This document shows, piece after piece, positions 54,108 to 60,985 of a stretch of DNA of 63,170 bases. Position 1 is the stretch's first letter. The number at the start of each line of letters is the position of its first letter. The stretch is from an uncultured Lachnospiraceae bacterium (GTDB lineage Bacteria; Bacillota_A; Clostridia; Lachnospirales; Lachnospiraceae): positions 1-63,170 of the forward strand of contig CAJUDN010000007.1 of the NCBI GenBank assembly GCA_910585355.1. Direction: 5' to 3'. The translations under genes and the position numbers were made by a program. The notes under the pieces were generated by a model. That model saw only the letters and a list, made by a program, of their open reading frames with translations. It made no database searches and had not been told where the DNA came from.

Positions 54108-55152
54108 GAGAAAATGTAGTTTAAAGTATTTTTTAGGAGTTCTGGCCCTGACACTTTTTTGTGTCGGGGGGCCTGGCTCCAGTCTTCCGGTCAGGGCACA
54201 GGGGACAGAGACGGAAGCAGGGACAGAGACGGAGGCAGGAATAGAAACGGAAGCAGGGACAGAGACGAAAACAGAAACGAAAGCGGAAGTGGAAACGTTG
54301 GAATATGAAAGTCCTGTGTTTACAGATGGCGGGGAAATATTTCTACCTGAGGAACGTTTGGAACGGGACGGAAAGGAATACCGCCTGGTTTCCACCAAAA
54401 TTCAGCCGGCAGTAAAGGAGGGGACAAAAACATATGCGTCCGCCGTTGTGCCCTATGTGCTGGAGGGGCGCCAGGAACCTCCGGAAAAAGCAGTTGTTGC
54501 TTTGATAGATGACGCCACTGGAAGGGAATATGAAAGAGAGCTTCCAAAGCTGGAGGTGGCGGAAAAGGATAGTTTTTGGGATGATGAATTTTCTTTTTCT
54601 GTAATGGTGTCCGGATATGATTCAGATGGATTCCTTCTGGGAGAAACAGAGATTCCTGCCGGTTCGGATTTGGTGCTGTATGGGAGAGAACTTTTGAAAT
54701 ACCTTAAACTTCCAGAGGATTGTTACAAAGTAGAGGCTGTGGAGTGGGATGGAGAATGCTATGAACAGGATGGGACTTTGTACAGAAATGCCATAGCTTC
54801 CGGAGTGAAGCGAATGAGAAATGTGGAGGTTAAGTATGGGGGGCAGGTGCAGACACCAGAAATTCAAGGAAGGAGATATGTGGGAATTTATGAAGAAATC
54901 GCTGTTGTGATAGAGGAAAAAGAGACTCAAAAAGAGCGGGGAGAGGAAAAGCAGGTGCATATTTATGAGGCAGAAAATGATGCCTACGAGCCGCCACAGG
55001 AAGAAGACTTCTTCCAGAAGGCGTTGCATTGGATGGAAAAGCACTTGACAGTGGTAGTTTTTGGGGCGGGTTTTTTTCTTGTTTTCTTTTTGGCCGGGGT
55101 ACTTTTTTGGTTGTTATACAGGGAAAATAAAAGAAAAAGCCATATTCCTTAA
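54100..55152 (+). CDS. Membrane-anchored extracellular protein coupled to the giant adhesin
   Basis: This 350-residue protein has a signal peptide (about 1-33), four 6-residue repeats GTETEA (35-58), a soluble domain of about 240 residues that I do not recognise, and a C-terminal membrane helix (about 319-342) with a basic tail (RENKRKSHIP). It should face outward while anchored at its C-terminus. Its start overlaps the stop of the giant adhesin by 8 bases, which indicates translational coupling. A role as a dedicated partner, such as a chaperone, adaptor or base, is an inference from this coupling. Confidence 0.8.
   Translation: MNERKCSLKYFLGVLALTLFCVGGPGSSLPVRAQGTETEAGTETEAGIETEAGTETKTETKAEVETLEYESPVFTDGGEIFLPEERLERDGKEYRLVSTKIQPAVKEGTKTYASAVVPYVLEGRQEPPEKAVVALIDDATGREYERELPKLEVAEKDSFWDDEFSFSVMVSGYDSDGFLLGETEIPAGSDLVLYGRELLKYLKLPEDCYKVEAVEWDGECYEQDGTLYRNAIASGVKRMRNVEVKYGGQVQTPEIQGRRYVGIYEEIAVVIEEKETQKERGEEKQVHIYEAENDAYEPPQEEDFFQKALHWMEKHLTVVVFGAGFFLVFFLAGVLFWLLYRENKRKSHIP
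54202..54273 (+). repeat. Four 18-bp tandem repeats (GTETEA)
   Basis: Units GGGACAGAGACGGAAGCA and close variants repeat four times directly after the signal peptide of the partner protein, encoding a flexible acidic stalk. Confidence 0.75.
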
Positions 55153-55153
55153 C

Positions 55154-55319
55154 CTAGAGTGTGTCTGAAAATTCATTCCCGTCATCAGCACGCCCCACTT
55201 TGCGGTATATTTGTCCCAAATTCACTTAACGTAGCCCACTACGCCGCGTTCATTTGGGCCAAATCTCCCACGAAGTGGAACGCACAGCTGCCAAAAAGCA
55301 ATTTTCAGGCACGCTCTAA
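55154..55319. repeat. Family A palindromic repeat, copy 4
   Basis: CTAGAGTGTGTCTGAAAATT at the left and AATTTTCAGGCACGCTCTA at the right are inverted. The two halves pair along most of the 166 bp, with the CGTAG/CTACG core at about 55231-55245. It begins one base after the stop of the partner gene. Confidence 0.8.
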
Positions 55320-55372
55320 TATAATCCGCCTCAAATAACCATATATTTCGCTGGTTTGTTTTCTCAATGCAC

Positions 55373-55421
55373 AAAGGAAAAATGCTTGGAGTAGTCTCAT
55401 TACGCCTCCGCTTTTTCCTTT
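55373..55421. terminator. Probable terminator hairpin between convergent genes
   Basis: AAAGGAAAAA-TGC-TTGGAG pairs with CTCC-GCTTTTTCCTTT. Located between the partner gene (plus) and the ArsC-like gene (minus). Confidence 0.5.
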
Positions 55422-55471
55422 ACACTCTCGAAAAAGCATTTCCATCGAAACAGAACAGCATTTAAAGTGAG

Positions 55472-55828
55472 TTATACCAGCTTTTCCTCCCACTCGCTTT
55501 CTTTAAAGCCGGTAAGTACGAATGTGTCTGTTACTATGATCGGACGTTTTACGAGCATTCCATCAGTAGAGAGAAGCGAAAGAATTTTATCTTCGCTCAT
55601 GGATGGAAGCTTATCTTTTAAGGCCATAGACTTGTACAGCTGACCGCTTGTGTTAAAAAAATTTTTTAGTGGGAGTCCACTTTTTTTGTACCATAGGGTG
55701 AGTTCATCTTTTGTTGGGTTTTGTTCCTTAATATGGCGGGATGTGTAGTTTAACTTGTGGACGTCCAGCCAGGCTTTGGCCTTTTTGCATGTGGAACAGG
55801 ACGGATATTCTAAAAATAAAATATTCAT
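55472..55828 (-). CDS. ArsC/Spx-family thioredoxin-fold protein
   Basis: This 118-residue protein has a CSTC motif (Cys11-Cys14) at the N-terminus, LPLKNFFNTSGQLYK and the KRPIIV strand, as in the ArsC/YffB/Spx family. It lacks enough features to call it arsenate reductase or the transcription regulator Spx; the form with ...TSG... is common among uncharacterised clostridial ArsC-like reductases. AGGAGG lies 9 bases before the start. It is monocistronic and divergent from spmB. Confidence 0.83.
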   Translation of the reverse strand: MNILFLEYPSCSTCKKAKAWLDVHKLNYTSRHIKEQNPTKDELTLWYKKSGLPLKNFFNTSGQLYKSMALKDKLPSMSEDKILSLLSTDGMLVKRPIIVTDTFVLTGFKESEWEEKLV

Positions 55829-56006
55829 GATGGAAACCTCCTGATTTTGATTTTTGGCAACAGTTCAGATATCCCTGGAAGTGCTACATATGGCTTTTTA
55901 AAATCGCTTCGTGACGGGGCGTGTGCCGGCGTCCGTTACGATTTTTATAGTATATCTATTTTTTTAGAAGAATACAATATTCTGAAGAAAGATGGAGCAG
56001 GATCTC

Positions 56007-56534
56007 ATGGATGTTTTGATTTTTTTGTCAGAATTTATGGTTCCTTTGGTTATTTTTTATATTGTGGGATTCGGACTTTTATCCGGGCGTCCTGTATTTG
56101 ATGACTTTTTAAAGGGGGCAGTGGAGGGAATGAAAACAGTGGCCGGGATTTTGCCGACGCTCATAGGTCTTATGGCGGCGGTGGGGATTTTAAGGGCTTC
56201 AGGGTTTTTGGAAGCGGTGGCAGAAGTACTGAAGACTCCGGCCGGCTGGCTTCACATCCCAGTTCCCCTGGTGCCGGTGATTTTGGTACGAGTGGTATCC
56301 AGTTCGGCAGCCACAGGCCTGATTTTGGATATTTTTAAAGAATATGGACCAGATTCTCTTGTGGGAACCATGGTTTCCATCATGATGGGATGTACGGAAA
56401 CTGTGTTTTACACGATGAGCGTTTATTTTATGACGGCCGGAATCAGAAAGACCAGATGGACGCTTCCCGGAGCATTACTGGCAACTGGTGCAGGGATTGC
56501 AGCAAGCATAGTATTGACCGGGATGATGAGATGA
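56007..56534 (+). CDS. spmB: Spore maturation protein B
   Basis: SpmB is the membrane partner of SpmA in spore core dehydration. The 175-residue protein starts MDVLIFLSEFMVPLVIFYIV, with GVQAATK-unrelated but family-typical VRVVSSSAATGLILDIF, YGPDSLVGTMVSIMMGCTET and VYFMTAGIRK, matching Bacillus SpmB. ATG 56007 is preferred (GGAGCAGGA upstream); ATG 55992 would add five residues. It is separated from spmA (23158) by 32 kb of unrelated genes, so the usual spmAB operon is split. Confidence 0.9.
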   Translation: MDVLIFLSEFMVPLVIFYIVGFGLLSGRPVFDDFLKGAVEGMKTVAGILPTLIGLMAAVGILRASGFLEAVAEVLKTPAGWLHIPVPLVPVILVRVVSSSAATGLILDIFKEYGPDSLVGTMVSIMMGCTETVFYTMSVYFMTAGIRKTRWTLPGALLATGAGIAASIVLTGMMR

Positions 56535-56782
56535 GAGACTGTCAGAAAGAGCAGAAAAATCCGGAACAGCAGTATCAGGGTTATTTTCTGTGCTTTTTGT
56601 ATTTTTGCTGCAGAAAATAAAATAAATCTTTTTCCAGGTCCACTTTTTGGATAAAAAGGACACGTGCCAGCTAAGTTCCGCTATTAGAGTTTCTGTAATT
56701 ATGTCGATATTTCTTAGCAGAAACATATTGCAGCGATGAATATACGGCAATGATATAGCGCCACAATAAGAGGGGAAAAGAT

Positions 56783-58396
56783 ATGTCAAAAATAAAAGCT
56801 TCCGGTACGTCTTCAGAGCTGGCGGTTGATGCCAAGAAGGAACTTTTGCTTGCCAGGCAACAGGCAGAAATAAAGGCCAGTGAAGTGCTGTTTCGAGAGG
56901 CCTCGCAGAAGATTACAGATCAGAGAGAAAAAATGCAATCCGATAATGCTGAAGAACAAAATCAATGTCAGTCAAAAGATATGGCACAGCTTTCAGATGT
57001 ACACCTGCGTCCTCGCACAGACGGAGTCAGGGCCATGGAGGAAATTCTTACGTGGATACTGGAAATGGCCGGAGAAGACTGGGAGGCATTTTTGGCGTGG
57101 CAGCCACAGTATGATGATTCTCTGTCCGATCAGCTCCAGGAACTTTCAAAATTGTATCTTGAACTTTTGGAAGCTGCCCTTAAATATGCAGAAGGAGATA
57201 ACCTGGCTTTGCAGCTTCGGCGGCTGGATGATTTGCTTGCCGAAAAACTTAGTTCTGTCATGAATCAGAATCTGGAATTTCTGATGCATCTGCTGGAAAA
57301 AAACGGAGAAACCGATGCGGTAGACGCCGTACGTTTAAGCTTATACCGGCAGACAGCCGGGAAATCGTTGTCGCCGCAGGCCGCACATCGTCTCTTTGTT
57401 CAGGCTGCTCCGGGAAGATATGGAGATGTCAGGCATTCCGATTCTGTGGTCGCTTCATCTATTAAAGGAGGGGATATTCATACAAAGCCATTTGCATATG
57501 CCCGGCAGTCAGACCGCGGGATGCCGTCAGTGTCACCTTCGCCGCTTTCCGGGGAGGGTATGATTTATCAGTCTTCCAGGAAGCAGAATATCCGGTTCCG
57601 GCAGGTCTATGACAGGCAGCAAAATTTCTGGAAAGAACAAATAAGACAGAGAAAAGAGGTCATTTATCACGCCAGGAAAGGGATTGTCGGGAATACGTTT
57701 CACAGAACAAGCGGGCTTTTTTGTTCTGCCAAAGAACTGGAGAGGGCAAATCAGTTTGCTGCACATGTAAGCGGACAGGGAAATTTATTCCAAAACCTGA
57801 ATATCAGCGCTAGAAATGAGGAAGTTGCAGGGCTGCTGGCAGCAATTATGACCATCAAGGGCCAGGTATTTGCCGGGGAGAGCGGTCAGGCCAATTCCCT
57901 TGTCCTTAGTCTGCAGAAAGCTATTGGAAAAATGGCAGACCATTATCTGAGTCAGAGAGGGGGAACGGATGTTTATTACTATATTCTTTCTGTATACATG
58001 AAAATGAAAAATCCCCAAAAGGTGGTTCAGATCGGGCAGGACTATGCGTACCGGCAGTTTTGTGAAAAGCAAAGAGATCCCATTTATCAGAAATTTGCCG
58101 CTTACTCCCAGGAATCCGGCTTTTTCCGAGCCTTGCAAAACGTAAGTTCGGAAAAAGATCTTGCTTTTGGATGTAATGTTTTGCAAAGAGACTGGGAATT
58201 ATTTTTGAACAGCTCGGGGACAATAGAAAATTCTTCCTGCTTATTAGGAGCGGAAAGATATTCCCCCTGGGGAATACTGGCAGATCCGGGCGCAGGCCGC
58301 ACAGGCGGTCATGAAAACTGGATAAAAATTGCACTTGCGGCATTTTTCCTCCTTGGTGTTCTGGCGGTCCTTATTTTCAGAATGGGAATTGGATAA
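56783..58396 (+). CDS. Tail-anchored membrane protein of unknown function
   Basis: This 537-residue protein has no domain I recognise. A charged, helical N-terminal region (about 1-70, AKKELLLARQQAEIKASE) is followed by a long region rich in helices (about 85-200), a Ser/Gly-rich linker (about 210-260) and another helical part. The only clear membrane segment is at the very C-terminus (about 514-534, IKIALAAFFLLGVLAVLIF), so the bulk should be cytoplasmic with the tail in the membrane. AGAGGGG precedes the ATG. The gene lies between spmB and fabT; a sporulation or envelope role is only a guess. Confidence 0.7.
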   Translation: MSKIKASGTSSELAVDAKKELLLARQQAEIKASEVLFREASQKITDQREKMQSDNAEEQNQCQSKDMAQLSDVHLRPRTDGVRAMEEILTWILEMAGEDWEAFLAWQPQYDDSLSDQLQELSKLYLELLEAALKYAEGDNLALQLRRLDDLLAEKLSSVMNQNLEFLMHLLEKNGETDAVDAVRLSLYRQTAGKSLSPQAAHRLFVQAAPGRYGDVRHSDSVVASSIKGGDIHTKPFAYARQSDRGMPSVSPSPLSGEGMIYQSSRKQNIRFRQVYDRQQNFWKEQIRQRKEVIYHARKGIVGNTFHRTSGLFCSAKELERANQFAAHVSGQGNLFQNLNISARNEEVAGLLAAIMTIKGQVFAGESGQANSLVLSLQKAIGKMADHYLSQRGGTDVYYYILSVYMKMKNPQKVVQIGQDYAYRQFCEKQRDPIYQKFAAYSQESGFFRALQNVSSEKDLAFGCNVLQRDWELFLNSSGTIENSSCLLGAERYSPWGILADPGAGRTGGHENWIKIALAAFFLLGVLAVLIFRMGIG

Positions 58397-58484
58397 GGCT
58401 AAAATACAGTCTGGACGAATTTGTGGCAGATGTTATGGACTCAGTCTTTGCAGAATTTTCTATGCGGAGGAACGGAAACGGTCC

Positions 58485-58514
58485 TTGATTTATGCATACA
58501 AAATGCAGTATAAT
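58485..58514 (+). promoter_or_regulatory. Promoter upstream of the FabT-type gene
   Basis: TTGATT (58485-58490), an 18-base spacer and TATAAT (58509-58514). It implies a leader of about 230 bases before the regulator gene, which would include the family B motif. Confidence 0.6.
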
Positions 58515-58639
58515 AGTAACAGTTTGGCTTTATAAGGACCTGTAGAAAGAGTGCATTGAGACTGTGTTTCCATAAGCGGTTTTCTGCCTGAGGCTATAAT
58601 ACAATCTTCGTTTACTGCCATTCTCCGCTCAGCGGGCGA

Positions 58640-58663
58640 AAAGATGCAGGCTGAACCGTTACG
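58640..58663. repeat. Family B end motif
   Basis: GATGCAGGCTGAACCGTTAC is the inverted form of the family B end seen at 29133. The other end is not clear. Confidence 0.4.
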
Positions 58664-58748
58664 CATAATATTTCATTACATAGATTTGGTTTCTGCCTTG
58701 AATGTAAAAGGCCGGATACCAGCTCACCAGAGAAAGGAATCGCCATAA

Positions 58749-59204
58749 TTGGATAACTACGGAATTTTAAATGAGATTTTAGTAAGGCTGTTTCGGGATA
58801 TTATGGATATTGAAGAAAGGGCTATTATCACATCGGAATTCAAAGACATTACAAACAATGACATGCACGTAATTGAGGCCATTGGAATGAGCGAGCCAAA
58901 AAACATGACGACTATTGCAAGGGAGCTGTCAGTTACTGTGGGAACATTGACGATTTCCATGAACAATCTGGTGAAAAAGGGTTATGTGGTTCGGGAACGT
59001 GGACAGGAGGACCGCAGAGTGGTGTATATTTCTCTTTCCGATAAGGGGAGAAAGGCTTATGAACATCATGCCATGTTTCATAAGGAGATGATTGAAAACG
59101 TCGCAGAGAAACTAAATCATAAGGAGATGGAGATTCTGATTCAGGCTTTGACGAAATTAGACCAATGGTTCCGAAAAAAAGAAAAGGAAAATGAAATTTC
59201 CTGA
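58749..59204 (+). CDS. fabT: FabT-type MarR-family repressor of fatty-acid synthesis
   Basis: This 151-residue winged-helix protein resembles streptococcal FabT: FKDITNNDMHVIEAIGMSEP near the N-terminus, the recognition region SVTVGTLTISMNNLVKKGYV, the wing RERGQEDRRVVYISLSDKGR, and FHKEMIENV. FabT represses fab genes when acyl-ACP is abundant. The start is TTG at 58749, with AAAGGA 10 bases upstream and no in-frame ATG before residue 16. It is unlinked to the fab operon, which is 45 kb upstream and has a matching operator. Confidence 0.85.
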   Translation: MDNYGILNEILVRLFRDIMDIEERAIITSEFKDITNNDMHVIEAIGMSEPKNMTTIARELSVTVGTLTISMNNLVKKGYVVRERGQEDRRVVYISLSDKGRKAYEHHAMFHKEMIENVAEKLNHKEMEILIQALTKLDQWFRKKEKENEIS

Positions 59205-59218
59205 AAATAAGTATGTGC

Positions 59219-59247
59219 TTGAAAAAGCGGGGCAAATATCGTATAGT
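59219..59247 (+). promoter_or_regulatory. Promoter of the phosphofructokinase gene
   Basis: TTGAAA (59219-59224), a 17-base spacer and TATAGT (59242-59247). It lies 35 bases before the start codon. Confidence 0.7.
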
Positions 59248-59281
59248 ATTAAGAAAATGAAAAATGAAGGAAGGATATATC

Positions 59282-60520
59282 ATGAGAGGGAACGTGATAG
59301 TAGGACAATCCGGCGGCCCGACTGCAGCAATTAACTCAAGCCTGGCTGGAGTATACCGGACTGCAATTGACAGAGGGGCAAAGAAAGTATATGGAATGCG
59401 TCATGGAATTCAGGGACTGATGGACGAGCAGTACGTTGATCTGTCGGAACATATTCGTAATGATTTGGATGTGGAACTTTTAAAGAGGACTCCGGCAGCT
59501 TACCTTGGTTCCTGCCGTTATAAATTACCGGAGATTCATGAGAATCCGGAGATTTTTGAGAAAATCTTTGGTATTCTTGATAAATTGGAAATTGAAAGCT
59601 TTATTTATATCGGTGGAAACGATTCCATGGATACCATTAAGAAACTTTCTGATTATGCGATTGTAAAAGGGCATACTACTAAGTTTATTGGCGTTCCAAA
59701 AACTATTGACAACGATCTGGCGCTTACGGATCATACGCCTGGATATGGAAGCGCCGCAAAATATATTGGAACTTCCACAAAGGAAATTATCCGTGACAGC
59801 AATGCCCTGGAATATGGAAAGGGCCTTGTGACAGTGATTGAGGTTATGGGGCGAAATGCGGGCTGGCTTACTGGCGCCGCTGCTCTTGCACAGGGAGAGG
59901 ACTGCGAGGGACCGGATCTGATTTACCTTCCGGAGCTTCCTTTTGATGTGGAGAAATTTGTAGGGAAGGTGAAAGCGCTTCTGGAGAGGAAGCAGTCTGT
60001 TGTGGTTGCCGTTTCCGAGGGAATTCGTTTGAAGGATGGCCGCTATGTATGTGAGCTGACAGACGGCGTCGACTATGTGGATGCGTTTGGCCATAAGCAG
60101 TTAAGCGGTACTGCCAATTATTTGTCGTGCAGAATTGCCAATGAACTTGGTTGTAAGGCAAGGGGAATTGAACTTTCCACTCTTCAAAGAGCCGCTTCCC
60201 ATCTGGTATCCAGAATCGATATTATCGAGGCATTCCAGGTTGGCGGTGCCGCAGTAAAGGCTGCTGATGAAGGGGATACCGGAGAGATGGTAATTTTGGA
60301 AAGACTTTCCGACGACCCATATCAGTGTACCACGAGCCTTAGAAATGTTCATAAAGTATCCAATGTAGAGAAGGTAGTACCCAGAGAATGGATCAACAAA
60401 GATGGCGACTATGTTACCGAAGAATTCCTGGACTATGTAAGACCACTAATCCAGGGAGATGTACCTCCGATTATGGTGGATGGCATTCCCAGACATTTAT
60501 ACCACTGTGATAAGTGGTAA
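59282..60520 (+). CDS. pfp: 6-phosphofructokinase, pyrophosphate-type
   Basis: This glycolytic enzyme phosphorylates fructose 6-phosphate. The 412-residue protein carries the markers of PPi use rather than ATP: GGNDS (111-115, with Asp where ATP enzymes have Gly) and PKTIDND (139-145, with Lys in place of Gly). MGRNAGWLTG and ELSTLQRAASH bind sugar phosphate. ATG 59282 is chosen because AAGGAAGGA lies 8 bases upstream; ATG 59264 is an alternative. It has its own promoter and a terminator at 60601, so it is a single-gene unit. Confidence 0.92.
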   Translation: MRGNVIVGQSGGPTAAINSSLAGVYRTAIDRGAKKVYGMRHGIQGLMDEQYVDLSEHIRNDLDVELLKRTPAAYLGSCRYKLPEIHENPEIFEKIFGILDKLEIESFIYIGGNDSMDTIKKLSDYAIVKGHTTKFIGVPKTIDNDLALTDHTPGYGSAAKYIGTSTKEIIRDSNALEYGKGLVTVIEVMGRNAGWLTGAAALAQGEDCEGPDLIYLPELPFDVEKFVGKVKALLERKQSVVVAVSEGIRLKDGRYVCELTDGVDYVDAFGHKQLSGTANYLSCRIANELGCKARGIELSTLQRAASHLVSRIDIIEAFQVGGAAVKAADEGDTGEMVILERLSDDPYQCTTSLRNVHKVSNVEKVVPREWINKDGDYVTEEFLDYVRPLIQGDVPPIMVDGIPRHLYHCDKW

Positions 60521-60600
60521 AGAAATGAAAAGCTCTGCAAATAATTTGTTCTGTAATACAGAAAAATAACAACAATTAATATAATGTGGCAAAATATTTA

Positions 60601-60639
60601 CAGGCGGTTCCTGAGTATGTTTCTGGAGCCGCCTGTTTT
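60601..60639 (+). terminator. Intrinsic terminator of pfp
   Basis: CAGGCGG-T-TCC pairs with GGA-G-CCGCCTG, followed by TTTTGG. Confidence 0.8.
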
Positions 60640-60655
60640 GGGCATATGTATGAAG

Positions 60656-60822
60656 CTAAAGCGTGTTTAGAAATTCATTCCCATCATCTCCACGCCCACT
60701 TTGCAGTATATTTGGCCAAAATTCACTTAACATAGCTTACATTACGCTGCGTTGATTTGAGCCAAATTTTCCACGAAGTGGAATGTGTAGCTGCCAGAAA
60801 GCAATTTTCAGACACACTCTAG
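60656..60822. repeat. Family A palindromic repeat, copy 5
   Basis: CTAAAGCGTGTTTAGAAATT at the left and AATTTTCAGACACACTCTAG at the right are inverted. The interior closely follows copy 4 (CATTCCCATCATC, CAGTATATTTG, TTCACTTAACATAG). Confidence 0.75.
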
Positions 60823-60985
60823 TACTTCGTACCTGAAGTTCCTATGTAAATTTTCAAGAATATTTTTTTGGTGTACAAGTTCAGAAACGGGGGCGAAACG
60901 AGCCACGCTGGGTATTTTGAACCTGTGCAATCGGGAAAATAGACCGAAATATTTGCACAAGAGTTTTCGGTGCGGAGTACTGGTT

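Larger units (their letters stand above)
55153..55471. other. Intergenic region between convergent genes
   Basis: It contains family A copy 4 (55154-55319) and a second hairpin (55373-55421) with arms AAAGGAAAAA and CTTTTTCCTTT, which can act as terminator for both convergent genes. The segment TACACTCTCGAAAAAGCATT (55421-55440) resembles the left end of family A copy 1. Confidence 0.65.
58397..58748. other. Intergenic region upstream of the FabT-type regulator
   Basis: It contains a good promoter (58485-58514) and a family B end motif (58640-58663). No gene is seen. No FabT-like palindrome is present here, so self-regulation is not indicated by sequence. Confidence 0.6.
60521..60985. other. 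Intergenic region between convergent pfp and nhaC
   Basis: It contains the pfp terminator (60601-60639) and family A copy 5 (60656-60822). The remaining bases up to 60985 are non-coding by inspection. Confidence 0.6.

Noticed and set aside
60830..60850. GAAGTTCCTATG segment resembling part of a yeast FRT site
   Set aside because: No second inverted arm or core is present; the match is short enough to be chance.
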